64,000 nt of DNA from Prorocentrum cordatum (lineage: Eukaryota; Sar; Dinophyceae; Prorocentrales; Prorocentraceae): assembly GCA_963575745.1 (NCBI GenBank), contig CAUYUJ010018646.1, positions 117,900-181,899 on the forward strand, written 5' to 3'. The notes beneath the pieces were generated by a model. It had not been told where the DNA came from. It saw nothing but the letters and a program-made list of their open reading frames with translations, and did not search any database. Of the stretch, positions 32,206-43,105 are shown piece after piece; position 1 is the first letter of the stretch, and each line of letters opens with the position of its first letter. Position numbers and translations under genes: made by a program.

Positions 32206-32976
32206 TTTCTGATTTGACTTTGGCGACGCTTCCGCGGCATTTCTGCTGGCAGATGAGAAGTCATAGTTCAAGGGCATGTCTGTGAAAGTTCCTGCGGAAT
32301 TGGCCAAGTGTGTCAAAAACGAGCTGGGTAGACCATCTGCTATCCTACGATTGGTCAAGTCATTCCATGGTCTTGCAACGTCTCCCAGTGATTTTCGGTC
32401 AAGTTGACCGAGCTGGGATGGCGTCAGCTCTGTACCGGCCTGTGCCTATGGACTTTGTTGGACACCGAGGGAATAGGCATCGTCGGTGTCCATGTGGACG
32501 ACTTCAATATTGCAGGTGACCATTCTTGTAATATGGAACATACTCATCTATTTGTCTTCTCACAAGTCCCGAACGGAGATTCAGCAGCAGGATCCTTGGG
32601 GAGTATGGTCATCGGGACAGGCCGGGTTCACTGGGATTTGGTTTCGACAGTGCAGCAATTGTGCCATCGCGCTGGGTCCGTGCGGCCAGCAGACAAGTTG
32701 ATCGCGGAGGGGGAGATCGATCCAGACCGCAAGCGGACACCGCGGGAGCAGTTGAGTCCGAAGGAGTTTTCTCAGATGAGAGGCGTTTTACGTACCGCGA
32801 GTTGGAGGGCCCGGCAGGTTTCTGCTCAGTATGCAGTTGACGTGGGCTTTCCGATTTCGAAGATTACCAGTGCAACGATTCAATGTTTGCAGGAAGTGAA
32901 CAAACTCGTGAGAGACATGCGGGGTACAGCCAGTTTGTCCATTGGGTTCCATGTTTTTGATCTTGCCTGGGATTAG
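32206..32976 (+). pseudogene. Copia reverse transcriptase, catalytic part
   Basis: DFGDASAAFLLAD (first catalytic Asp region), a stop, then VKVPAELAKCVKN and LVKSFHGLATSP. After a frameshift near 32400 comes LGWRQLCTGLCLWTLLDTEG with the YVDD-box equivalent VHVDDFNIAGD, and a connection region SPKEFSQMRGVLRTASWRA. Confidence 0.8.
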
Positions 32977-32982
32977 CTTTGG

Positions 32983-33423
32983 ATGGTCAAATGGGCAGAC
33001 GCGAGTGATAAGTTGCGACACGGTGGCTCCGAGATAGGGGGTCCAGTCGCAGGTCTTGCGGCCCCATGTTTCGGCGATGGAGAGATGGCACCAACTTCTT
33101 TTTTAACTCGGAGATCCTTTGAGTTGCCCAGGAACATTTCAGAGTCAAACAATGTGGAGACTCAAGCCATCGCTTTCGGAGACGAAAGCGTGTGGCTCGC
33201 CCGACTCATGCGGGCTGAGATCCATGGAGGGGCGACTCCGAGGTGGCGTATGGATGCGGCCGCGTGTAGAGTGCCCGGCATTCTCATCACAAATTCGAGG
33301 GGGATTTTCGTTGCCACCAGTCGTTCGGAGTCTCCACAAACAGGGTTTCGCAGTGCACGCGGTGGCGAGGGAACCCGTGCCATCAAAGAGCAGATCACTC
33401 GCAGTGAGGTTTCTTTTCGCTGA
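32983..33423 (+). pseudogene. Copia RNase H
   Basis: WADASDKLRHGGSEIGG (first Asp), RRSFELPRNISESNNVETQA (Glu) and LITNSRGIFVA, where the usual TD at the third catalytic position reads TN. It ends 117 nt before the right LTR. Confidence 0.7.
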
Positions 33424-33539
33424 GTTGGCACTTTGGCGATTGTGGAGGACGTTTTTTTTCCCCCAATCCAGACGGTGTTCGGAGGATCTTGCCAGATAAG
33501 TACTTGAGAGCGCTGCGAGATAAAAATCATTATGACGGG

Positions 33540-33825
33540 TATTAGCTGTAACCAGTCACCTCGCAGCCCTCCAGCATGTATTTTCTGACGTGTTTCATAT
33601 TCGCTCCAAATCCATAATCTTTCCCTTTCAAGCCTCACAGGGGGATTTCATTATAATGTAGACTCTGCGGCATCAAGAGCTGCCAAATGACGACGGCAGC
33701 TGCCGCTGTCTTGCAAAAGGATTGTGGCATGTCGAGTGTTGTTTGGGTATTTTGTCTGGAGGGTTGTTTGCGCCGACGCTGCCGCTTTCCGCCTGAATTA
33801 AGAAGATGGATCGAGTTAGCTAACA
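33540..33825 (+). repeat. 3' LTR of the Copia element
   Basis: 286 nt, colinear with the left LTR but without its TA expansion. It starts TATTAGC (one change) and ends GCTAACA. Confidence 0.9.
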
Positions 33826-33830
33826 TTGGA

Positions 33831-34430
33831 GTGCCCCTTCAGGGGCCCTTGAGGGTCCAGAAGGGGGCATCTGGGCCCCGAAAAAGACACCTTTCCCCCC
33901 CCACGTCTCGCTCCCCAGCGCAGGTCGGTCGTCGAAAGTATGTAGTTCAGGATTACCAGATCCCCATCTACTTTTAGGCGTCTTCCTGCTTCAACCGCCG
34001 ATATTGTTTTTCCTTTTCCCTCCCCTTCAGGGGGCGGGCGGCAACCCAATCTGCTGCCAACGCCTTCCTACTTCATGGTTCTACCTATTTCCTCCGGCCG
34101 GCGTGTCATTCGCGCCCGGCCCCGGGCCGTCGGGAGCGGAGCCCCGGCGAGCAGCTGCTCCCGGGGAGGCGGTCGGGAGGTCCGGGGGCCGCGGCTTCAT
34201 AGAGCACGGCGTCGGATGTCTGGGGACGGATGGGGGGAGGGGGCTCCTCCTCCCTCCTCCTTCGTCCTCCTCCACCTCCGCCTCCTCCTCGTGGGGCGAG
34301 GAAGGGAGGGAGGGTGAGGAGGCGAAAGGGAGGGGAGGGTTTGCGAGGCGTTCCGCTCTGAGACTTCCCCACGGCCGCCCGAGATCACGCGAGGTGCGAC
34401 TTCCAGCATGTGCACCGGTGAGGCGCGTGT
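33831..34430. other. Non-coding spacer
   Basis: No gene recognised. Sequence near 33900 (CACGTCTCGCTCCCC) is the reverse complement of a motif just left of the Copia element (about 25588). Confidence 0.35.
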
Positions 34431-34439
34431 GGCTTTCAG

Positions 34440-34915
34440 GATGCGGTGTTCGTTTTATCACCGTCGTACGCTTGCTTTGATCGTTCCCAGCGGTTCCACG
34501 GACACTCCCGCTGGTTTTCGCAATCTGTTTCTCGCTTGAGTGCCGCGAGTGTTTGTTTTGAAGGTCCCCAGCATTCACGTGCACGGATAGTTCACGGATG
34601 TCTTTCAACATGTGGTTTTCGTCGTAATGCGCGCGCATTTGTATTGCAGGCTTGCGGTATGTACGCGCGTGGATGGTAGAACATGCCAGAGTGTGCTTCG
34701 CTTGCGCCGCGCACATTCATCTTGAAAGAGATCCCAGCGCCTGTGCGGATGGAGGGTGAGTGCTTTCCAACATGCGGGTCTTGCTTTAGCGCCGCGGGCA
34801 TTAGCGTTGCAAGATTCCAGGGGTGCACGGACAGAAGATCTCGACGCGCTTTCACATGCTATTATCGCCCTCGTGCCGCGCACTGTGGCATTCATTTCTC
34901 TCAGCAATTGCGAAC
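34440..34915 (+). repeat. Tandem GCGCCGCGCAC repeat family, locus 2
   Basis: Degenerate units of roughly 85-115 nt with TTCAACATG.GG.TCTTGCTTTAGCGCCGCG..CATT. It is the inverted relative of 22986-23395. Confidence 0.6.
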
Positions 34916-35574
34916 AGGTAGTGCGGGCCGTTCTCGAAACCTGTCGTTCGTTTGGAATTCCCTTGCGCTCTAGTTTTGTGGAGGATATTTGGCTTACGCT
35001 GCTGGCTCGGGGCTCGGGGGGGGGGGATCGGGGCGGGGCGGGGCTCGGGGCGGGAGGGGCTATTGCAGCACCCGTGGTGTGCGCTGGGTTTGCTCACAAC
35101 TTGCCCCTCCCCCTCCTCCTGTGACACCACCACCGCCAGAGGGGGCCGCCTCTGGCGAGGGAGTCCACGACTCCTCGAGCCAGGGTTAGGGGACGTCTCA
35201 TCACTACATGACAACCCCCCCTCACTACTGGTGGCGACAGCCCCCCCCCCCCTCCCCCTCTTTAGGGGCCGAAAAAAGAGGCGGAGGGTGAATGAGGGAG
35301 TGGAGGAACACGGGAGGGGGCTCGAATGAGAGGAGGAGGGGGAGGGGGAAGGCGACGGAGGGAGAGAAGGAAAGCGAGGGCGACGAAAAGGAGGAGGACG
35401 ATGGGGGGGGATGAGTGGGTGAGGTTCTCATATGTGCATAGGGAGGGCGATGAGGGACGCGGAGGAGAGCAATTATGCGAATCATGTATTTCTCTCAGCG
35501 ATTGTCTTCCTTTTGCTTTTTCCCCGCCCACGCGCGCAGCCGTTCTGGCCTCGAGGCGGCGAGCGCCGCTCGCC

Positions 35575-35575
<1 letters not shown>
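34916..35575. other. Low-complexity spacer
   Basis: G- and GGA-rich blocks; no gene recognised. Confidence 0.4.

Positions 35576-35653
<78 letters not shown>
35576..35653. repeat. 78-nt T homopolymer
   Basis: Uninterrupted T run 24 nt before the first candidate exon of gene A. Confidence 0.9.
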
Positions 35654-35654
<1 letters not shown>

Positions 35655-35677
35655 TCTTGCCCTTTGGGCCTGCGGCG

Positions 35678-35743
35678 ATGACCGCCGCCAAGATCAAGCT
35701 GAGCCCAGAGATACGGTATTTGGTGCTGGTCCTTCAGAAGAAG
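35678..35743 (+). CDS. Gene A, candidate first exon
   Basis: 22 codons from ATG (MTAAKIKLSPEIRYLVLVLQ, then KK) end at CAGAAGAAG. Downstream sequence loses coding character (purine repeats). Coding resumes in phase at 35903 if the intron runs 35744-35902, starting GA and ending AG. Function unknown. An exon upstream, or use of spliced-leader addition, cannot be excluded. Confidence 0.45.
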
Positions 35744-35902
35744 GACTTTTCGGGTAGAGCGGAGAGGAGGCGTAGAGAAGAGAGGGTAGGAGTTGGAGAG
35801 GGAGAGGAGAGGAGGCGTAGAGAGGAGTAGGGTAGGAGTTGGAGAGGGATGGGAGAGGGGGGGGGAGACGCGCGGCCCCTCTCGCGCGCGCCCCCGCCCT
35901 AG

Positions 35903-35989
35903 GAGCTCCCAAAGCCGACGAACGTACGCGACGAGCAAATGCACGAACAGCGCAAGCAGATCGCCAAGATCTGCCACATGCTGATCGAG
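35903..35989 (+). CDS. Gene A, exon 2
   Basis: 29 codons after CCTAG: ELPKPTNVRDEQMHEQRKQI, then AKICHMLIE. The sequence is helical and charged. The proposed 3' junction is GAG|GATCCG, again a GA donor, with the next exon at 36525 in phase 0. Confidence 0.5.
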
Positions 35990-36250
35990 GATCCGCCCCG
36001 CCGCCGAGGAGGAAGAGGAGGGGGAGGAGGAGGAAGGCGATGGCGCGGGCGTGGCAATGAGGGAAGCGCAGCGACGATGATTGCGATGAGGAGGGAGATG
36101 AGGAGGACGAGAAGGAGAATGGGGGGATGATGATGATGGTGATGAGGGACGGGGCCAGCGTTGAATGGAGGGCGTCAGATGTGGTGAACTGCTGGGGGCT
36201 GTAGGGCAGGAGTTGATAGCGATGGCGGATGGTGATGGCAATGATGATGG

Positions 36251-36300
<50 letters not shown>

Positions 36301-36524
36301 GTGATGATGTTGGAGGCGTTCTGACCCCCCGTGCCCGACGCCTGCCGAACCGGCAGCCTCCCCTACCCCCTCCCCCCCCCCGCCCCTCGCCCTCCCCGTC
36401 CCCCTCCTCGCCGTGCCCCACCTCGTCGTGCTCGACGCCGCTCCCCTCCCCGCCCCTCTCTGCCCCTCCTCGTCGCTCTCCCCTCCCGCCGCCCCTCTCC
36501 CACGCCATCCCCCGCCGCGCGCAG

Positions 36525-36626
36525 GAGAAGGGGAAGATCAACACTGCCGAGATCGCATGCAGGAAGGCCGTCGACGAGATGCTCGGCGACAGTCCAGCCA
36601 AACGCACCAGCGGCGCCAAAAAACAG
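36525..36626 (+). CDS. Gene A, exon 3 (3' end uncertain)
   Basis: Begins after CGCGCAG with EKGKINTAEIACRKAVDEML and continues through SPAKRTSGAKKQ. An AG|GA junction at 36626 is possible, but the frame stays open to 36944, so the end is uncertain. The 533-nt intron before it contains a GAT tract (about 36240-36300) and C-rich sequence. Confidence 0.5.
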
Positions 36627-38125
36627 GAGGCGAAAGCTGAATCGTTATCGTCTGAGCCCCGCTTTTCGCCAGCAAAAGTCAAGACTCTTGGTCAGGTGCC
36701 AGCCCCATGGCTATTCGCTGTTTTTCGTAAAGTTGCTAAGCATGAGGTTTCCAGTGCAGTGGTGGATCTGATTTGCCAGAAAACTATATGGGTTCGGCAG
36801 ACGACTACGTTCTTGACAGGACTCGGGGGGGCGGGTGGCTGGATGGGTGGGCAGCGGAAGGGGGGGCAGATCATGTCGGGTCGGCCAGCGCCCTCGAGGG
36901 GTGGGCGGGGGGGTCGGGGTAGGGATGCGGAGACATGCGGTTGATTGACGATGAGATGGAGGTGCAGGCGGCATCAGCCGCATGCACCTCCATCTCATCG
37001 CGTGCGAATCGGCTTCGGTGATGAGGGTGGGGGGGGAGGGCGGGGGGAGGCAGCGGGGTCGTCCTCGTCCTCGCCCTCGTCGTGGTCGTCGTCGTCGTCG
37101 CCGTGGTTGGCTTCGGCGTCGGCGTCTGCGTCGGCGCGGTCATTGTCGCGGCCGTGGCGTGGGGGAGCGGAGAGGGGTTGTATTTTGAATTAGGCAAAGG
37201 CTCGATGTAGCTCCCCCTACCCCTCCCGTCCTCCACAAGCGCGGACAGGGCTGAGGTCGACGTCGGCGACGACGGCGACGACGACAACGTCGTCGACGCC
37301 GACGCCGACGCCGACGACGGCGGCGACGATGACGATGACGAGGACTAAAGCGGAAACGACGACGACGACGACGGCGGCGACGACGACCTCGACCACGACG
37401 AGGACGACGAGGACGACGATGATGATGACGACGGCGGCAACGCAGCGTTGGCGAGACAGTGGGCCCGTCCGCTCGGAGGCCAGGGCCGTCGGCTTCGCAC
37501 GGCGCAGTGCGTTCGCAGCGTTGATGGGGGGAGGGGGGGGGCAGGTGGATCGGGGATTTTAGAAGGCGCGATCGGCGCGCCGCGCGGGCCCCAGACAGCA
37601 GCGATCGGAGCTGGGGCGACGACTTCGACGACGTCGACGATGACGACGAGGGGGGCCACGAGGGCGTGGACGACGACATGGACGACGACGACGTCGGCGA
37701 CGACGGCGACGCGACGACGACTGCGATTCCGATTGCGGCTGCGACGACGAAGAGTTGGCGGGACAGCGCAGTGGGCTCGTCCGTTTCCAGCGCCAAAAGT
37801 TTCGCACGGCGCGGCACTTCGGCAGGGTAGAGGGGGGTGGGCTCGTAGAGAGGACGATTGGTTTTCGGCCAGCTCGCCAAGCGGACCCCAGGCAGTGGCG
37901 ATCGGAGATGAGGCGTCATCAACGGCGGCGACGGCGACGATGACGAGGGCGACGATGACAACGTCAACGACGACGACGACCACGATCATGGCCACGCCCG
38001 CGGTGGGCGACGACCGCGATGACCGCGGCGACGACGACGGCGATCCTCGTTCTGCTCGCTCTACCCCTCTCGGTGCCTCTCCGCGCGCGCCGCGGAAGGA
38101 CTCCCGAGCACCTGGCCTCTGGCAG
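36627..38125. other. Low-complexity intron-like DNA of gene A
   Basis: Holds the hairpin at 36949-37000, G-rich blocks, GTC and GAC repeats (37040-37140, 37255-37440), and two diverged units of about 300 bp in tandem (37325-37935). A short coding-like patch at 36650-36780 could be a further exon. Confidence 0.45.
36949..37000. repeat. 24-bp hairpin with a 4-nt loop
   Basis: 36949-36972 and 36977-37000 are reverse complements with one mismatch (arm begins CGATGAGATGGAGGTGCA). The loop is ATCA. Confidence 0.9.
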
Positions 38126-38230
38126 GGGATATGCTGGTCAAAGATGTGTTCGCTCGCTTCCTCTGCGACTGTATCCTCAACAGGGGCGTGCTGAATGTTG
38201 GCACTGGCTTTTTCCAGAACTGCATTTCTG
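38126..38230 (+). CDS. Gene A, candidate exon 4
   Basis: After GGCAG the frame reads DMLVKDVFARFLCDCILN and GVLNVGTGFFQNC. The start junction is plausible but its phase does not match the proposed exon 3 end, so an exon or boundary is missing. The 3' boundary is unresolved. Confidence 0.4.
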
Positions 38231-38672
38231 ACAATGAATTAGTATTCGAACCGCCCCATGCGGTCTACCAAGTTATCCTGGGCGGCGCTGGGGGGTCCTC
38301 GAGCGCCGTCGACAAGGGCGGGAAGGGGCACTTGTGAGCGGTCGATGCGTGCTATTTGCGGTCGGTGTGGGGGGTTGCAGTTGCCGGAGGATGAGAACGG
38401 CGAGGAGTGCGGGGATGGGGGAGGGCTGATCACTGACATGGGCATCGAGGTTCGAGGTTCGAGGTTCGCCGAGCGGCCCCCCAGGGCTCGTAGTTTCGCG
38501 ATTGGAGTGCCATCGGGTTTTCGTCGACCCGCAGCTTCGCCCTCCGACAAGGACTTCTGCATTCCTGCTGGTTTGCGTCGCAGCCCCTGCCCCTGCCCTT
38601 GCGGGGCAGCCTTGGGCCGCCCAGCGCCTTGCCATCTCCGACGCCTCTCTAGCGTCGCGGGGCATCGGGTAG

Positions 38673-38733
38673 GACCGCGGCAAGAACTTGATCACCAACG
38701 AGCTCTTCAACCTGAAGGAGAAGTGGCCAGCAG
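38673..38733 (+). CDS. Gene A, exon 5
   Basis: 20 codons plus one base after GGGTAG: DRGKNLITNELFNLKEKWPA. It joins in phase to 38995 if the intron is 38734-38994, GC to AG, giving WPAGKVIEHNY. Confidence 0.6.
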
Positions 38734-38994
38734 GCGCTTTGATGCTAGCTGCCCCGCCCTCGCAGCCTTCCATCTCTTGCCCCCCCCCTCGATCGCCGCC
38801 CCCGCCCTCCTCGCCTCGGCGCCCGCGTGCCCCGCCACCATTTGCCCCGCCCGCCATCCTCGCGGCGCGCAATCGGCCGCGTTGAAGGCCGCAGGGGTGC
38901 GCAGTGCAAGGTGAGAGATGGCAGGAGGGGGGGGGGGGCAGATGATCGTCGGCGGTCGCGCCGATCGCGCCCGTTAGCACCCCGCCCTGGCCAG

Positions 38995-39332
38995 GCAAAG
39001 TGATCGAGCACAACTATTGCGCCAATGCTGCCTACGTGACGTTTGGCAGCAACGTTCCAGTCATCAAGATGATCGAGGGCCTCGGGAAGGTGAAAGGCAG
39101 CATGCAGACCGCGAAGGACACTGCTGCAAAGTTTCTCAAGGAGAAGGCGACCATGAAGCAGAAGGGGGAGGTGGAGGTGGGTGTGGATCTCGTCATGGCG
39201 GCCCGCAGGAAGCGCAGGAAGGTGGGCGGCTTGGCGGGCCATCAGATGACTCTCGAGCCCCCTGCTCCAGCGCCGCCAGCGGCGCCAGAGCCTCCTGCGG
39301 CCCATGTGGCCCCTTCGGACGAGGACGAGTGA
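38995..39332 (+). CDS. Gene A, last exon
   Basis: Starts after CTGGCCAG and ends at TGA (39330-39332). It encodes KVIEHNYCANAAYVTFGSNV, a helical Lys-rich segment (KGSMQTAKDTAAKFLKEK), a basic patch (RRKRRK), a Pro/Ala-rich stretch and an acidic end SDEDE. A coiled-coil or nucleic-acid-associated role is possible, but the family was not recognised. Confidence 0.65.
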
Positions 39333-41136
39333 TGGGTTCCGCGGCTCGACGGGATCGGTCCCCGAGTCACGTGGCACAGGTTTGCTGTGCTTGAACGGGG
39401 AGCTTCGTGTGGGTGAAAGCCCCCCGATTTTTGATTTCACACGCGGTGCCTTCGAGACACCGGCGCCCTGGGCCCCGCAGATTATTTGACATAGGGGGTC
39501 TTGGTCTGATTTCTTGCGCCCTCGCGCGGATGCGGCCCTCACCTCACTCGCCCCGCCCTCCAGTCGAATGTCCCCGAGTTCGCGGGCGCAGTCCGCCCCT
39601 CCCCCGATGTGGTTTGATAGGGTCGGCGCCGATGTGGCGCGAGGGGGGCAATGAGGTGGGTCGCCCAGCCAGGTGTTTGACACGATTACTCGCGTTGTGC
39701 TCGGTTTGTGCGATTATTGCCAGGGTGCCCGTCGGCAATACCAATGTCCTCTGACCCCTCAGTTTCTTCTTCTGTGCGTGGCCCTCTTGCTGTCGCCGCT
39801 GACGAGGGCGGTGGATTGGCACGCGTAGTGGCCCATTTGATGCGAGAGATTGTGGTCGCAACAGCAGTTCGATGACAATAGCACCTCCATTGTCAGGTGT
39901 GATATCTGGATCTCCTGGAGCGGCCATCTCAATGCCGTAGCGTGGGTATTTCCGTTCGCCCCGCCCTTCATGATCTCTTCACCCGCCCCCCCACCTCGCC
40001 CATCCTCATGCGTAACATCCTCCTTCGCCATCGTCAGCTTCTCATTCGTTGCCATCGCATCGCAATGTTCCTCCTCCTCGCTCTCGCCATCTCATCCCGC
40101 AGCCCCCCCCCGTGGGCCTGCGCGCCTCGCGATGTCCTGCCCGCTCGTTCGTCGGGCGAGCGCCTCTGCCGTGGCGCAGCTCGGGGCCCAATGAGAGGTT
40201 GTGATCCTTCGGTATTGCGGGTGCCCCGCATCCCCCCGCGCCCGCGTCGACCTCGTCTTCGGCGTTGGCCTTGTCAGAGCCGCCGTTCACGCCCTCGCCT
40301 TCGCCCCAATTCTCGTCGGCCCCCCGCTGGGCCGCCCGTTGGTGCCGCGGTGCTGCTTTGAGGTGCTGAGTGGTGCGTGACAGGGCGGGGCTCAGTAAGT
40401 AACATGGCGGGCATCGGGGTTCTGTCGCGTCGAGGCCCAGGGCCCATTCGAGGGGGGGGGCGGCGTGAGAGCGCGGAGCATTGGATCGGACATGGCATGG
40501 TCGTTGTTGGAGGCATCTCACCACAATCGAATATTGAATGGCGTCGGCAACGCGCGGGGAGCGCAGGGCGGGAAAGGTAGATTGCCGAGACAAGGGGGCA
40601 CGCAGCCGAGAGTAGATGGAGTAGATGGTATAGTATTGCTATAGCCTGCGGCATCTCATATTTGAGCAGTTCGGGGATCGGCCGATCGGAGTTAGATGGC
40701 GTTCAGTTGGCATCGCCACCAATAGAGGGGGCACATCACAAACCACGTCATCGGCAACACGTTGTCCGCACTGCAGCGTGGGCCACGCGTGGCTATGACC
40801 AAGGAGGGGCGAGGGCGAACGGGGGCGGGTCACAGTTAACGCGGGCTGGGGCAGGGTGTGATAGGGCACTGCATAGTGAATTGTCGCGCCAGGGTTTGGG
40901 GGGGGGCGACGATTGTTGGGGAAGGGGAGGTGATGGTTGCAATGACGGGCTGGATGCTGGTTTTGGTCCGATGCAACTTGGGCCGCGGGCCCCTTTGGTC
41001 GATGCCCCCCCGTTTATTCGGATGCAACCGCGCCCTCCTGGGATCGCCCCCCCCCCCCCCCCCCCCCCCCCCCCCCACTTCGGCCCCGAGCCATTTACGG
41101 CTTAAGGCCTTTGGCCTTGTTGAGCGGCGGGCCACC
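39333..41136. other. Intergenic or intronic spacer
   Basis: No coding region recognised. It includes a 30-nt C homopolymer at 41047-41076. Confidence 0.4.
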
Positions 41137-41275
41137 CAGAGGGGGTGGCGCGGCTCGCAGCGTCCTTGGACGAGTTCCAGTTGGTATCCGACGCGCGCGG
41201 CCAGATCCTCTTCCACAAGGTGTCTTTCCAGACGTGTCCGTTGCCCGACACCAAGGCGCGCTTTGTTGTTTAGCA
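41137..41275 (+). CDS. Gene B, candidate exon
   Basis: One frame reads LDEFQLVSDARGQILFHKVS and FQTCPLPDTKARFVV before a stop. Codon-like composition contrasts with the surrounding low-complexity DNA. Boundaries and family are unknown. Confidence 0.35.
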
Positions 41276-41631
41276 CGTTGCTTCGCGTTCGCCCCTGAGT
41301 CCGCTCTCGATGAGGAGTCGGGCGAGGACGGGTCGTGGGAGGGGGTGGCGCGGGCGATGGGAGGTTGCAATGAGGAAATCAGGAGGATGAGGTGGAGGTG
41401 GAAGAGGAGGAGTCGGATGGGGGATAGAGGGGGGATGAGGTTGGGACGTTCGCGCCCTCGTTCCCGTCTCGACCAGGTGGCAGTTCCGCAGGCTGTCGGT
41501 GCCCCAGGGGCACTAGAGCGCAGTGCGCGCCCGTCGGCGCGCAGGGCATTCGAGCACCCTTCCCCGAAGGGGGGCGCCACGGGGAGGGCGGGGCTATGGG
41601 CAAGGAGGTCGACGGGGACAACGATGAGGAT

Positions 41632-41680
<49 letters not shown>

Positions 41681-41701
41681 GGGGGGGGGGGGGGGGGGGG
41701 G
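41632..41701. repeat. G homopolymer
   Basis: 48 G, one T at 41680, then 21 G, leading into GGA repeats. Confidence 0.9.
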
Positions 41702-41844
41702 AGGAGGAGGAGTAGGATGAGTAGGAGGAGTAGGAGGATGAGGAGGAGGAGAAGAAGGAGGGGGAGGGGATGGGGGGGGGGGGCATCGGGGCGATAGATC
41801 GACCCTCGGCACCAGACCCGCCCGCGCGTTTCCGTCGCGCGTGC

Positions 41845-42440
41845 GTTGAGATGCGGGAAGGGAGTTGCGAATGATCGCGATCGCGCGCGCGGGGGGAAAA
41901 GGGGGGGGGGGGGGCGTCGGGACGGGGGCTTAGGATGGCAACGACGGCGAGGTGGGTGAAGGGCGGGGGTGCAAAGGTCAGGCGGCAATGACCGCTCCAT
42001 TTCCGCTGCGCCTGCCAGGTCTGGACCTTGGATGAGGACCCCGACTGCACCGACCACTTGGCGGCCATCGTCCCGCAGGACCCCGAAGACGACTCCGTAG
42101 ATGGCGCGTGCTTGAGATGCGGGAGATATGCGGGAAGGGAGTTTTCGAATGAACCCGCGCGAAAAATCGCTGCGGCGCGGGGGGAAAAAGGGGGGTGGGG
42201 GGGGGCGGTCGGGAACGGAGGGGCTTAGGAATGGCAATGGCAAAACACGACCGGCGAAGAAGGTGGGTGAAGGGCTGGGGTGGGCAAAGGTCAGGCGGCA
42301 ATGACCCGCCTCCATTTTTTTTCCGCTTCGCCTGCCAGGTCTGGACCTTGGGTGAGGAACCCCGAAACTGGCAGACCGCCGACCAACTTGGCTTGCGGCC
42401 CATCGTCCCCACGGAACCCCGAAAGACGACTACGACTCCC
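41845..42440. repeat. Tandem duplication of about 270-300 bp, second copy rich in single-base insertions
   Basis: 41845-42112 and 42113-42440 are colinear. Both contain GGTCAGGCGGCAATGACC and GCCTGCCAGGTCTGGACC. The second copy differs mainly by extra bases in short homopolymers. Confidence 0.7.
42018..42100 (+). CDS. Gene B, candidate exon inside the duplication
   Basis: After CCTGCCAG the frame reads VWTLDEDPDCTDHLAAIVPQ, then DPEDDS. The equivalent DNA in the second duplicate (from about 42338) is frameshifted several times. Function unknown. Confidence 0.4.
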
Positions 42441-42689
42441 GTACGATGGCATCCCCCGCTCCCGTCCCCCACAGCGCAGAATTCATCACTGTTTGGCCAA
42501 TAGTGTACGGCCTTAGCAGAATCACATTGTACAAATTTTTGGTCAGAATCAAGAGGAGGGTTCCCCTTGAAGTGCTCGAAGCATAGGCCACAGGCTCTTG
42601 TAGTTTTTTTTTTTTTTTTCGGGTGCTGGTTTTTTTTTACCCATCAGAAGCTTTGTCAGTGGTGAGGCATAAAGGGAGCAAAGAAGCGG

Positions 42690-42930
42690 ACTTCCATCCT
42701 TGTGGTCGGGCGTGGGTAGACATTTGCGATTTGACAGTTCAGCTTGGTTTGACAAAAACGCATTCGAACGGATCTGACTGGTTCCATGCGAGAAAAAGCT
42801 CATGGTTGAATTGCATTGCCAAGTACAAGATGGGTGACCTAGCCATTCGTTTGTCATCGCCCTTCGGCCAACAAAATGATACTGATCAGGTCGATGCGTA
42901 TCGCTGCCTCATGTTCCCGTCACTGTCAGT
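42690..42930 (+). CDS. Gene B, candidate exon
   Basis: Reads HPCGRAWVDICDLTVQLGL, HSNGSDWFHARKSSWLNCI and AKYKMGDLAIRL. It is clearly less repetitive than its surroundings and part of a 450-codon frame (42623-43975) that also crosses obvious C-rich intron sequence, so only the patch is called. Confidence 0.4.
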
Positions 42931-42981
42931 AACATTCTTGCTTCTATTATGTTTGCGCTCGTCTCGCTCTCTGAGTTCCAG

Positions 42982-43105
42982 ACACGGGCTTCTTGATAAT
43001 GAGTTGACTAAGAGTGCCCTTGGGTGTATATTCGTCAACATGCTGCAGCTTGTTGGGGGCGATTTTGAGTTCGAGCTGAAACTGGATCAGTCTGTCATTC
43101 GGGTT
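42982..43105 (+). CDS. Gene B, candidate exon
   Basis: After GTTCCAG: HGLLDNELTKSALGCIFVNM and LQLVGGDFEFELKLDQSVI. A pyrimidine-rich intron follows. The family is unknown. Confidence 0.45.

Larger units (their letters stand above)
25635..33825 (+). mobile_element. Complete but degenerate Copia-type LTR retrotransposon
   Basis: Two LTRs (25635-25997 and 33540-33825) begin TGTTAGC/TATTAGC and end GCTAACA. The 5-bp sequence TTGGA lies directly outside both (25630-25634 and 33826-33830). A primer site follows the left LTR. The internal order is gag, protease, zinc-ribbon and methyltransferase-like region, integrase, RT, RNase H, which is the Copia order with the extra domain seen in dinoflagellate elements. 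Frame changes and stops separate nearly every domain, and the LTRs have diverged to roughly four identical positions in five by eye, so the copy is old and inactive. Confidence 0.9.

Noticed and set aside
38440-38470. Repeated GAGGTTCGAGGTTCGAGG as a tRNA T-loop-like signal
   Set aside because: It is a simple 8-nt direct repeat with no surrounding cloverleaf or promoter boxes.
41095-42315. 406-codon minus-strand Pro-rich frame
   Set aside because: It is driven by G runs and GGA repeats and spans a tandem duplication. The plus strand holds the better exon-like patch.
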